The position numbers and the translations under genes are program-made. The notes under the pieces were generated by a model that ran no database searches, had not been told where the DNA came from, and worked only from the letters and a program-made list of their open reading frames with translations. A DNA stretch of 64,000 bases from Chitinophagaceae bacterium (GTDB taxonomy: Bacteria; Bacteroidota; Bacteroidia; Chitinophagales; Chitinophagaceae), in the NCBI GenBank assembly GCA_016787065.1, contig JAEUVD010000028.1, positions 92,993 to 156,992 of the forward strand. Reading direction: 5' to 3'. Shown piece by piece: positions 1 through 9,500 of this stretch (position 1 is its first letter; each line of letters opens with the position of its first letter).

Positions 1-3000
1 GAAGTCCTGCAAACAGAGATTTTACCTGTTTAACAAGTTTTGAACCGTGGCATAATTACAAATGGCCTGTTGCCGTTTGCGCAGGCAAAATTTATGGTTA
101 CGACAGTTCGAAAATTATAGTAAACAGCGATTTTTTCGCTTCAGTAAATAATATCTATGGAGGTAATTTTAAAACATCGATCAATGCCTCGGAAGATACT
201 TTGTATGTTGAATTTATAGCCGCGCAACGTGATTGTAATTTACCGGCACGCGATGGGGGCCCCGGTATTGCCGGTTATCCCGGTGGTAATGGAGAATCGA
301 ATCACTGCAACCAACCTGGTGGCGACGGCGGCCGAGGGTGGGGAGCAAATTCTCCTGGCGGTAACGGTGGTAACGGTATGTCGGGTGGTGGCGCAGGTGG
401 TGCCGGCTTTCCATCAGGAAGTCAAGGCTCCGATTTGAATTTAGATAATGATAATGACGGAGTGCAAGATGATCAAGATAATTGTCCGAATACTTACAAC
501 CCCTCTCAACAAGATACCGATGGTGATGGGTTTGGCGATGCTTGCGATTTGAATATTAATCTTACGGATTTAGATAGTGATGACGATGGTGTGCCTGATA
601 TGATCGATAATGCACCGTTCGTAAAAAATCCGAATCAAACAGATTTCGACAACGATGAAGTAGGTGATGCCGATGATCCCTTGGTGAATGTAACAAGCTG
701 TGTTGCTGGTATTAGTTGTCCGGCACCTTTTAACTGCACAAACGCTCTTTCCTGCATGGATCCATTGCCCTTGGTTCCTCAAAACGCGGGTTGTTCGGGT
801 TGTTCTACTACACCTCCCATCGATCAAGTGAATTTATGTCAAAAGATTTTGGATGAAATAGGTTGTCCTTTTGCTGCTATTAGCTGTATGCAGAACGCAC
901 TTGAAGTAGTTGCGTTACAAGGAGGGAGTTTAGATGGTGTTACTACAGCGGGTAATAAAAACAGACAAATCATAGCTCAAAAAGTAGTTGAATGCGGAAT
1001 TGATATTTTGGAAGATTGCTTGAATGTAAAGATTCCGGGTTTGGATTGTGCAAAGGCTATTGTTGGATTCGGTAAGAGTTTACATAAAATTGATAGCAGA
1101 GCAGGTGCACTAGGAACAATAGCGAAAGGAGGTAATAATGTATCAGGAAGTTGCGGTGGACCATCGGTAGATGCAGTGAAGGAAATTTGCGGACGATACA
1201 TGGTGTACACACCAAAGGATCCGAATGAGATTGTTGGTCCTATTGGAGCCGGCGATACGAACATGCGATGGATAAGAAGATCGGATGACATGAAATACAC
1301 TATTCATTTTGAAAACGACTCCTTGTTGGCCACAGCGGCCTGTCAGCGTGTAGAGGTTACACAGCCACTCGATGCCAAATTAGATCCAACCAGCTTCCGA
1401 TTAGGTAGTGTGTACTTTCAAAATCAAGAATATCCTCTTCCTTCGTTACCGAACTATACAGGAGTGATAAACTTAAACGATTCGTTGAACTACGATGTAG
1501 AAGTTACGGCCGGTATTGATGTGGTAAATAGTAAGCTGTTTTGGATATTACAAACCATTGATCCGTTAACTGGTTTGGCGCCTAATACACTCAGTGGAGC
1601 CTTCTTACCGATTAACGATAGTAACGGCAGCGGACAAGGTTATGTGAGTTACTTTGTGAAACCAAAATCGTCCAATCAATCGGGTGATACAATAACCGCA
1701 AAGGCAGACATTGTTTTTGATGTTAATCCTGCCATACAAACGAACCAATGGAAGAATACGATAGATGCGCAAGATCCGTTTAGTTTGATAGATAGCTTAC
1801 CTCCCATTGTATTAAGTAGTACAATTCCGATTCATATCACCGGTAACGACGACATCAATGGTTCAGGTATTACCTTCATAAATTTGTATTATCAATCTGA
1901 AAATGGGCCATTCAATTTATACGCAAGTTATCAGGCTGGCGATACGGCATACTTCGCAGGGGTAGCGGGAAGCATTTATGGATTCTATACAGTCGCAAGC
2001 GATACGGCAGGCAATTATGAGCAAAAAGACAGTGCCCAAGTGGTGGTACAATACGGATTACAAGACAGTGTAGAAATTATATCGCCTCAACCTTTTGAAG
2101 TGCTATGTGGTGCAGATTCTTTAACTGTAATTTGGTCGCACCATAGTGTAAGTACAGTTAAAGTTCAGATATTATCCTTACAAGGTTCTCTTCTTTATAG
2201 TTCTCCGGAAATTGATGCGAATGATCTTAACTATAGTTGGATGCCATTACAATTTACAAACGACACGCTGATTATGAAAGTAGTTGATGCGAATAAGAGT
2301 TACACATTTGATCAGGATACCGTGTTATTCATCGAAAAATCTGCTTGGTATTCAGATCATGATAGTGATGGTTATTATTCAGGGAATGTGGTGTACGCTT
2401 GTTCAACACCGGGTATAGGGTTTACACAACAAATTATTGCAGGTGGCGATTGTAATGACAATGACTCGCTCATACATCCCGGTTCGGAAGAAATTTGTTG
2501 TAACAGCATCGATGAAAATTGTAATGGTTTGCTTGATGAATCTAATTTGCATTTGAAACTTTTTATACAGGGATATTATATCGGAAATCAACAAATGACT
2601 CCCGCTTTAGAAAATCAAGGATTGCCGGTTGGCAATAGTATTACGGATACAATAACTGTTTCCTTATACGATAGTAATTTGAATTTATTTTCGAAAGGAC
2701 AAACCTTATTGAATACGGATGGAACAGCTTTAATTGGTTTTCAAAATATTAGTGGTAACTATTACATTCTAGTGGAACATAGAAATTCTATTGCAACGTG
2801 GACTTCGTCGGCAATAGCGTTTCAATACAATACGTTTTATGATTTTACAACCACATCCGCAAATGCGTTTGGAGATAATCAGCGTGAGGTTGAAACAAAT
2901 GTATGGGCTATTTACTCCGGCGATATAAATCAGGATAACGCCATTGATGTATTCGACTTCCTTACTTTAGAACCTGAGATTATTAATGGTAGCTATGGCT

Positions 3001-3101
3001 ATTTGTCGAGCGATGTAAATGGTGATGGAGCTGTAGATGCTTTTGATTATTTGGTGATGGAACAGAATATTATCGACGGAATTGGTGCAGCTATACCTTA
3101 G
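1..3101 (+). CDS. C-terminal part of a giant secreted protein with TSP3-like calcium repeats, MopE-like motif and dockerin-like tail (5' end missing)
   Basis: The frame is open from base 3 to the TAA at 3099-3101, so the gene begins upstream of the window; the TTG at 201 is only an internal codon. In order the visible 1032 residues hold a Gly/Asn-rich stretch (bases 256-432), Asp-rich thrombospondin type 3-like repeats of the DxDxDGxxD kind (447-690), a Cys-containing segment (720-1210), a beta-rich domain of the kind found before Ig-like repeats in Bacteroidota surface proteins, an Ig-like stretch (1800-2070), a MopE-like putative metal-binding motif (WYSDHDSDGYY ... GGDCNDND ... ENCNGLLDE, 2350-2535) and a shared C-terminal module (2547-3101) with two dockerin-like loops, GDINQDNAIDVFD and DVNGDGAVDAFD. 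It is probably exported and calcium-stabilised. The substrate or ligand is unknown. Confidence 0.85.
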   Translation, partial: SPANRDFTCLTSFEPWHNYKWPVAVCAGKIYGYDSSKIIVNSDFFASVNNIYGGNFKTSINASEDTLYVEFIAAQRDCNLPARDGGPGIAGYPGGNGESNHCNQPGGDGGRGWGANSPGGNGGNGMSGGGAGGAGFPSGSQGSDLNLDNDNDGVQDDQDNCPNTYNPSQQDTDGDGFGDACDLNINLTDLDSDDDGVPDMIDNAPFVKNPNQTDFDNDEVGDADDPLVNVTSCVAGISCPAPFNCTNALSCMDPLPLVPQNAGCSGCSTTPPIDQVNLCQKILDEIGCPFAAISCMQNALEVVALQGGSLDGVTTAGNKNRQIIAQKVVECGIDILEDCLNVKIPGLDCAKAIVGFGKSLHKIDSRAGALGTIAKGGNNVSGSCGGPSVDAVKEICGRYMVYTPKDPNEIVGPIGAGDTNMRWIRRSDDMKYTIHFENDSLLATAACQRVEVTQPLDAKLDPTSFRLGSVYFQNQEYPLPSLPNYTGVINLNDSLNYDVEVTAGIDVVNSKLFWILQTIDPLTGLAPNTLSGAFLPINDSNGSGQGYVSYFVKPKSSNQSGDTITAKADIVFDVNPAIQTNQWKNTIDAQDPFSLIDSLPPIVLSSTIPIHITGNDDINGSGITFINLYYQSENGPFNLYASYQAGDTAYFAGVAGSIYGFYTVASDTAGNYEQKDSAQVVVQYGLQDSVEIISPQPFEVLCGADSLTVIWSHHSVSTVKVQILSLQGSLLYSSPEIDANDLNYSWMPLQFTNDTLIMKVVDANKSYTFDQDTVLFIEKSAWYSDHDSDGYYSGNVVYACSTPGIGFTQQIIAGGDCNDNDSLIHPGSEEICCNSIDENCNGLLDESNLHLKLFIQGYYIGNQQMTPALENQGLPVGNSITDTITVSLYDSNLNLFSKGQTLLNTDGTALIGFQNISGNYYILVEHRNSIATWTSSAIAFQYNTFYDFTTTSANAFGDNQREVETNVWAIYSGDINQDNAIDVFDFLTLEPEIINGSYGYLSSDVNGDGAVDAFDYLVMEQNIIDGIGAAIP

Positions 3102-3151
3102 AATATGGTGAGTATAACGTAATAAATTATATGTATAAAGCTAGAAACTGT

Positions 3152-3577
3152 TCATAAAGTAACATAGCATTTACGCAACGTAATAATCCATGTGATATGA
3201 TACCTATCCGTAAAAGAAACACGGTTATCAGTTTTGTAGAGTGAAGTAATATGTTGGCTTTGTAGTTCAGTTAAAGCTGATATTATTTCTGAAAAATAAC
3301 TTTCGTCATACATGGTCAGGTGAATGGCTATTCGATTCGACGCATTCAAATCGGATGGTGTTCCCAAATCCGACCCAATCAACATTAATCCGGGTATCCG
3401 TAGAATAGCTTGCAATACAAAATGCTTCATCCAAGTTGGAAGCTCCTCACTGTGAGGAGCTTCTTCCACTAATTGTATTTCTAAATCGCCATTAAAACAC
3501 GACTGATAAAATTGCATGGCTTCACGACAATTTCCATGGAAGCTTAGATGAAAGGCACTAAACATTGCATTCGTCAT
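3152..3577 (-). CDS. VOC / PhnB-like (glyoxalase-fold) protein
   Basis: A 141-residue protein of the PhnB-like branch of the vicinal oxygen chelate superfamily, similar in layout to its neighbour at 4041-4481. The N-terminus has the typical F.GNCREAMQFYQSCF pattern, and the C-terminus ends in a DRYHITWII strand that matches the usual D.FGI.WM segment. The loop just before that strand is shorter than usual and the end is divergent, so activity is uncertain. It is the last gene of a three-gene minus-strand operon, 9 bases after the AHSA1-like gene. Members of this family are often of unknown substrate, so no reaction is assigned. Confidence 0.75.
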   Translation of the reverse strand: MTNAMFSAFHLSFHGNCREAMQFYQSCFNGDLEIQLVEEAPHSEELPTWMKHFVLQAILRIPGLMLIGSDLGTPSDLNASNRIAIHLTMYDESYFSEIISALTELQSQHITSLYKTDNRVSFTDRYHITWIITLRKCYVTL

Positions 3578-3586
3578 ACTTATTTT

Positions 3587-4036
3587 CTATGCATCAGGTA
3601 TCGTCGGTTCTACCAATCGTTTTAATTTATCTAACGAGTCTTGCCAACCGAGATAACACATTTCAACCGGAATAACAGATGGTATGCCATCTTGCGTAAT
3701 ACTAATTTCGGTTCCACAAAGCACCTCTTTAAACAGAATTTCGGTAATTATTTCACCGGGTAAATTAGGATCATCAAAACGATCAACATACTGCAATCGT
3801 TCTTGAGGTACTACCTTTAAATATTCACCACCAAACGAATGCGCCTTATCGGTTGTTAGATTGATAAACGACATCTTAAACGAACCGCCTTCTTCAACCT
3901 GCATGGATTGTACTTCACACACAAAGCCATACGGTGGCAGCCAACTAGCGGTGGCATACGGGTTGGTAAAAGCTCGGTAAACACGTTCTACAGGAGCCGA
4001 AAAAATACGGTGTAGTTTGATACTATTCTTTGACAT
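3587..4036 (-). CDS. AHSA1/START-fold (SRPBCC) domain protein
   Basis: A 149-residue single-domain protein of the SRPBCC superfamily, AHSA1-like branch. The opening IFSAPVERVYRAFTNP followed by a W.PP segment and VEEGGSFKMSF is the usual signature of these hydrophobic-cavity proteins. It lies 4 bases downstream of one VOC gene and 9 bases upstream of another. VOC plus AHSA1 gene pairs are common in bacteria and are usually annotated only as stress- or small-molecule-related. The role here is not known; an enzymatic or ligand-binding role is inference. Confidence 0.85.
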   Translation of the reverse strand: MSKNSIKLHRIFSAPVERVYRAFTNPYATASWLPPYGFVCEVQSMQVEEGGSFKMSFINLTTDKAHSFGGEYLKVVPQERLQYVDRFDDPNLPGEIITEILFKEVLCGTEISITQDGIPSVIPVEMCYLGWQDSLDKLKRLVEPTIPDA

Positions 4037-4040
4037 GCTA

Positions 4041-4481
4041 TTAATTATTTATAGGGTTCATTACGTTAAACATCCAACGAATACCAAAACGATCGAGACA
4101 GCAACCCCAGTAGCCCCAAAATTCATCACGCATAGGAGCCTGTTCACTACCACCTTCAGCAAGTGCGGAATAATAGCGGTCAGCATCTTCTTTCGAATCA
4201 AGTTGCAAACTGATTGTTGTGTTATTCCCAACCACAACTTTATGTCCTAACGATTCTAGCATATCGGTACCCATTATTTCAGTGCCGCCAATAATGGGTA
4301 GTGCCACATGCATAATACAATTCAAATCACTTTCTGAAAACGGTGGAGCATCAGGATTTGGAGGGAGATCTTTAATGCGTAACATCGGTGCTGAGTAATC
4401 GGTTCCAAAAACAGACTTGTAATACTCAAAGGCACTTTCTGTAGTACCTTGAAAATTCAAATAAATTGCTACGTGAGCCAT
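4041..4481 (-). CDS. VOC / PhnB-like (glyoxalase-fold) protein
   Basis: A 146-residue PhnB-like VOC protein, full length for the family. It shows the opening LNFQGTTESAFEYYKSVFG and the closing FWGYWGCCLDRFGIRWMFN typical of this group, and has no signal peptide, so it should be cytosolic. It is the first gene of the minus-strand operon that continues with the AHSA1-like gene and a second VOC gene. It is divergent from the AraC-type regulator at 4605, which is an obvious candidate regulator, though only by position. Confidence 0.88.
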   Translation of the reverse strand: MAHVAIYLNFQGTTESAFEYYKSVFGTDYSAPMLRIKDLPPNPDAPPFSESDLNCIMHVALPIIGGTEIMGTDMLESLGHKVVVGNNTTISLQLDSKEDADRYYSALAEGGSEQAPMRDEFWGYWGCCLDRFGIRWMFNVMNPINN

Positions 4482-4500
4482 AAGATTATTATTTTATGAT

Positions 4501-4509
4501 GCAAAAGTG
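4501..4509 (-). promoter_or_regulatory. Candidate -7 box for the VOC/AHSA1 operon
   Basis: Read on the minus strand the bases are CACTTTTGC, one mismatch from the Bacteroidota -7 box TAnnTTTG. It sits about 20 bases before the ATG at 4481. It faces the plus-strand box at 4581, giving a divergent promoter pair in a 123-base spacer. Confidence 0.4.
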
Positions 4510-4580
4510 ACGTCAATGGTTCGTTTTGAAGTGGTGTAAAATAGACAATATATAGGTGTGATTGCGACATGTGATTTACT

Positions 4581-4588
4581 TACTTTTG
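4581..4588 (+). promoter_or_regulatory. Candidate -7 box for the AraC-type regulator
   Basis: TACTTTTG matches the Bacteroidota -7 consensus TAnnTTTG exactly and lies 16 bases before the ATG at 4605, which predicts a very short leader. Confidence 0.5.
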
Positions 4589-4604
4589 TTGTAAAATTTC
4601 TGAG

Positions 4605-5603
4605 ATGCATATAGCTGTTTTTGTACCTGAGAACGCCGTTATCGAATCCATCACGCCGGCATATCGTGCGTTTAAAACTGCGAATGATTTTTTAAAGGCT
4701 TTTGGCAAGAAGCCAATATTTACAGTTGAATATGTTGGTTTGGAACATAGTATTTATACGAATGACGGAGAATACAGTATTCGAACGCATCGTTTACTAC
4801 AGGGTTTGAAGAAAACAGATTTACTTATAATTCCTGCAATTTATGGCGATGTTCAAAAAGCAATCGATGCCAACCAAGAAGCTATACCTTTTATTCAACG
4901 ATTATTTTACCGGGGTAGTAGTTTGGCAAGTTTATGTATTGGTGCATTTTTATTGGCTGAAACAGGATTAATAGATCGCAAAAAATGTTCAACCCATTGG
5001 GCTTATTATAACGAGTTCAAAGAACGTTATCCGGAAGTTGAAATTATGGACGGAGCCGTAATAACCGACGAAGGCAACATTTATAGCAGTGGAGGCGCTC
5101 ATTCATTATGGAACCTTATTCTGTATTTGATTGAGAAATTTACAAGTAGAGACATTGCCATCTTGCTTTCTAAATACTTTGCTATCGATATTGATCGGAA
5201 TAATCAATCAGCATTTATGATTTTTCAGGGACAAAAAGAGCATCGCGATAAAGAGATAATAGAAGCGCAATTGTATATCGAAAAGGATTATCAGGAAAAA
5301 ATAACAATGGACCAACTTGCAGAGCGGTGTTGTTTGGGTAGAAGAACCTTTGAGCGTAGATTTAAACTGGCAACCAACAATAGTCCGCTGGAGTATTTAC
5401 AGCGCGTACGTATCGAAGCCGCTAAAAGAAGTTTTGAAGCCTCCTTAAAAAATGTTTCTGAAGTTATGTATGAAGTTGGTTACACCGATACAAAGGCATT
5501 TCGAGATGTATTTAAGAAAATTACCGGTTTAACTCCTATCGACTATCGAACTAAATTTAGTAAACAAGTTGCGATAGAAAATGAGGTTGCGAGTTTTCAC
5601 TAA
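4605..5603 (+). CDS. GlxA-type transcriptional regulator (DJ-1/PfpI domain + AraC helix-turn-helix)
   Basis: A 332-residue two-domain regulator. Residues about 1-190 form a class I glutamine amidotransferase-like (DJ-1/PfpI) domain with the nucleophile-elbow region SLCIGAFLLAETGL; residues about 220-320 form an AraC-type pair of helix-turn-helix motifs (MDQLAERCCLGRRTFERRF and the EVGYTDTKAFRDVFKKITG segment that ends in TPIDYR). This is the GlxA-like arrangement, where the amidotransferase-like domain usually senses a small molecule rather than acting as an enzyme. It is divergent from the VOC/AHSA1 operon and probably regulates it or itself. The ATG at 4605 is chosen because of the TACTTTTG box just upstream. 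Confidence 0.9.
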   Translation: MHIAVFVPENAVIESITPAYRAFKTANDFLKAFGKKPIFTVEYVGLEHSIYTNDGEYSIRTHRLLQGLKKTDLLIIPAIYGDVQKAIDANQEAIPFIQRLFYRGSSLASLCIGAFLLAETGLIDRKKCSTHWAYYNEFKERYPEVEIMDGAVITDEGNIYSSGGAHSLWNLILYLIEKFTSRDIAILLSKYFAIDIDRNNQSAFMIFQGQKEHRDKEIIEAQLYIEKDYQEKITMDQLAERCCLGRRTFERRFKLATNNSPLEYLQRVRIEAAKRSFEASLKNVSEVMYEVGYTDTKAFRDVFKKITGLTPIDYRTKFSKQVAIENEVASFH

Positions 5604-5934
5604 CAGAGAATTTACCTAAATGATTTTTGGACTCTTAGTTCGGCTTGATGGTGAAAAGATTATAGCATGTGAAGAATAGTATTGATAAGGAAGATTTTTT
5701 TTGAATTTTCATAACTATCTCAACATTTCATTTACTTGTGAGAATTTTTCTTGCCAAATCAAAAAACCCGCAACAGATTACATGTTGCGGGTTGAGTGGG
5801 GATATGACAAAAATAAATAACTCGTTGTTTTACTGCGCACCTAAACTACTTACTTTGCATGGTGAGATTAACATAGGTTGATTTGAAAGGTTAATTTCTT
5901 TTCATAGGTAATAACTTATTTCTAGTCTGCTGGT
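5604..5934. other. Gene-free stretch with one orphan hairpin
   Basis: No reading frame of note was found. The only clear structure is the perfect hairpin at 5765-5793. The base composition is AT-rich like the other spacers. Confidence 0.5.
5755..5793 (-). terminator. Perfect hairpin with U-tract on the minus strand
   Basis: The arms AACCCGCAAC (5765-5774) and GTTGCGGGTT (5784-5793) are perfect complements around a 9-base loop. On the minus strand the stem is followed by TTTTTTGATTT, as in an intrinsic terminator. No minus-strand gene lies upstream, so it looks like a relic or serves an unseen transcript. Confidence 0.55.
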
Positions 5935-6548
5935 GCGAACTGTTTGCTCACTTTAAAGTTGCAACCCAAATTAAACAGTTGGCTGATTTGCTCCTTTATG
6001 GCGTTTATCCTGAAGTTATTTGTAAAAGGGTATGCTTGAATTAGTAGACATTAAAAAAACCGGACTTACTTTTACGATTACTCCATGCGGATCGAGAAGC
6101 TATTATGCGTTATATTGACTTGCTTGAAAAAAGTTAGGTTGTTTTCAAACGGATGCCTTTTCATAGCAATCAGCGAAAAGAAATTAGTGCTAAGCCTAAA
6201 ATTTATTTCTACGATTTAGGTGTTAGGAATACCATTATCAATGCGTTTCAACCTATTCAAAACAGGCAAGACATTGGCGGGTTATGGGAATTTTTTTTTA
6301 TTGTTGAAAAGCTAAAGCTCATTCGATATTTACAGGAAGACAAGAAGCTTTACTATTGGAGAAATACACAACAAGCCGAAATTGATTTAGTAGAAGTATC
6401 GGCAAGAGAAATCAATGCCTATGAAATCAAATGGAATGCAAAAACTAAAACTAAGTTTTCTACAACCTATGTAAATCAATATAACCCGGCAATTACGTTC
6501 GCAATTCATAAAGAAAACTTCTGGGAGTATTTATTACCTATATGTGCC
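5935..6548 (+). pseudogene. Decayed AAA ATPase with DUF4143-type C-terminus
   Basis: Fragments of the C-terminal half of the bacterial AAA/DUF4143 ATPase family can be read. First ELFAHFKVATQIKQ then LLLYGVYPEV (about 5947-6023), then a gap of scrambled frame, then RYIDLLEKS followed by a TAG stop at 6136-6138, then RKEISAKPKIYFYDLGVRN and YYWRNTQQAEIDLVE. The family normally has an N-terminal Walker A ATPase domain; none is present here. The last stretch stays open and runs in frame into the sensor kinase that follows, so automatic callers may report one 1180-residue fusion. The nonsense codon and missing N-terminus support a dead gene. Confidence 0.7.
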
Positions 6549-6596
6549 ATTAAGCATGAACATCTAACAGCTATAATCCATGCAATTTTCTTATCA

Positions 6597-9500
6597 TTGT
6601 ATCACCAATTCACCACCTTGCGAATACTCTTCATTTTATTCACCTTCCTGCTACCTTATCACGAGGCACTATCGCAAAAGTTAGCTTCAACGATAGAAAT
6701 ACCTGCTGAGTTATTTGGTGTTAACCAAGGTTTATCGCAAGGTTTTGTTTCTTCAATAATTCAAGATAAGGAAGGCTTTGTGTGGTTTGCTACCAATGAT
6801 GGTCTTAATAAATATGATGGCTATAAAGTAACCGTTTATCGGAACAATCCGAATGACCCATTCTCTTTACCCGATAATATGATATCGGGCATAGTTGAAG
6901 ATGAGCATGAAAATTTTTGGGTAGCCATAAGAGCCAAGGGCATGTATCTTTTTGATAAGAGAACGGAACGATTTTTTCCTATACCCTTTCCAAATGTAAA
7001 AGCAGAGGGCGGTATTCATGACATGAAATACAGTAAGGGGAAGATGTATCTAAATACCTTTAACAATGTATTTCTTTTTGAAATGCCTCCAATCAAAATA
7101 GCTCTTCCTTACAATGCTAATCAGGTAAACATCTCAACCTCATTCAACTTTAGATATCAAGACAGTATTTCCTCTTTGAATTCAGATCCATCACCTACAA
7201 CAAGAGTTTTTTGGATGAAAGACAAAATATTTTGGGTGAGTAATGTAGATACGATTGTTCGTTTCAAATATAATGAATCCAGTAGAACATGGAATGCCAT
7301 AGGATTTAAACCGATCGATCTGGGAATACCTTACCGTAAGGATGAACTTATTTATTTAAGTCAAAATCCAAAAAATGAACATGAATTGATTGCTGTTGGT
7401 CATGGTGTAATTACTATAACCGATATAAAATCTAAACAAAGGATTTTTCAAAAAAGCTTTGGTGAAATTGCATCCACGCCTTCAATGATGGATGATGGCA
7501 TGATGTTTATTAGTGCAAGTGATGGATTACAATATAGATTAGATGTATCTGAGCGTGAGTTTAAACCCAGTTATTTTAAGAACGTAGATTTCAAGTTCGC
7601 AATAATCAGTGCTTATATCGATGCTAATGGTGTACGTTGGTTTGCAACGAATGGCTATGGAGTTATCATTTCGGATAATAAAAAAAGTAATTTCGATACC
7701 AAGGATGTACGTTATTATCGGAATATTTTTTTTACCGAAGACACACCACGGATCCATCGCTTTAGTTCGGAATTAGAAGAACTTACAAAACGGTATTTCA
7801 CCTTTAATAGTATTACAGAAGATACCAGCGGTAACTATTGGTTGTTTTTGAAAACTGCATCCTTACCCATGAGTAGATTATTTTTCTATAATACAACAAC
7901 GAAGAAGGTAAAACGATTTCCTACTACAAACACTATGATCTCGCATACCTTCATTTACAACGATAAACAGGATCGACTTTGGATTTTTGGAGACTATGGC
8001 CGTAATAATTGTCTTATAAAGCAAATGAATAAAGAAGATGGAACGGAGTTAAAACAATATCGAGTGCCTACTGGAAATTTTCTGAGAGAAATTGAATTCA
8101 TTCGAAGTATTCATAGCGATGATAGAGGGGTTTTATTTTTAGCAACCGATATGGGTTTATTTCGTTTTGAACCAGAGGCTCCTGATTCTGCGAAGCAGTG
8201 GCGAAAATACCAACATAACGATAACGATTCAATGTCCTTGGCGGCTAATTCACTGTGGTGTGTGTGTCCGGACCCAATGGAACCAAAACGTTATCTATGG
8301 ATAGGTTACACCTCAAAGGGTTTTAGTCGTTTGGAAATTGCCACAGGAAAATGCATTCATTATTCCGAAAAAGATGGCTTGCCTAATAATGTGGTATATG
8401 GTATCCTTTCCGATAAATTCAATAACCTTTGGCTTAGTACCAACAAGGGATTAAGTTGCTTTAGTCCATCCACGAAGTCATTTCTGAATTTTGTAGCCGA
8501 AGATGGTTTGCAAGGGGATGAGTTCAATCATTTAGAATTTAAAAAATTGAAAACCGGCGAATTATATTTTGGTGGTGTAAGCGGTTATACTATTTTCAAA
8601 CCAGAAGTTGTTCTTCAAAAACAAAAGGAAATATCCCTTGCTTTTACTGAACTCAGTATTGCGAATAAAGTAATTGATTGGAAAGCGAATCCTACTATTT
8701 TACCTGCTCCGATCGCCTATGCCAAGTACATTTTATTTCATCCGAAACAAAATATGTTTACTATTTCTTTTGCTACTTTGGAATATAGAAGCAATAAAAA
8801 GAAATTTTATAAATACAAATTGTTGGGCTTTCATAATGAATGGACGGAGCCTTCTACAAAAAATGAGGCCACCTTTTCTAACCTACCACCCGGCACCTAT
8901 ACTTTACAAGTTACCGGAACCAATACTGATGGGGTATGGAATACCAAGGGAATTTCTATAGAAATTAGGGTGCTACCAGATTGGTATCAAACATGGTGGT
9001 TTAGATTAAGTGTTGGTTTGATTGTGTTCGGATTGCTTTATGCGTTTTATCGATACCGTCTTAATCAACATACCAAATTGCTTGTTATGCGTAATAACAT
9101 CGCCTCGGATTTGCACGACGAAATAGGAAGTAGTTTAAGTACGATTGCTATCTTCAGTGAATCCGTAAGAAGAATTATCTCTAATAATCCGAAAGCCGAT
9201 CAAGTACTCAGTAAAATAAGCGATAGCGCCACGGAAGTTATGGAAACTATGAGTGATATTGTTTGGACCATCAATTCCAAAAACGATACTGCCGATAATT
9301 TAATTAATCGAATCAGGATTTATGCTGTTGAACTTTCCGAATCTACACCATTTGAATTACACATGGATTCGAATAATAATATTCCGAATTTTAAACTCGA
9401 TATGAAACAGCGCAAGCAAGTGTATTTGATATTTAAAGAAGCTATCAACAACAGCGCAAAGTATGCTCGATGTAAAAATGTGTGGATTGATTTTAAACTG

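Noticed and set aside
201..203. TTG at 201 as the start of the first gene
   Set aside because: The frame is open upstream to base 3 and the protein there is coherent, so the gene begins before the window.
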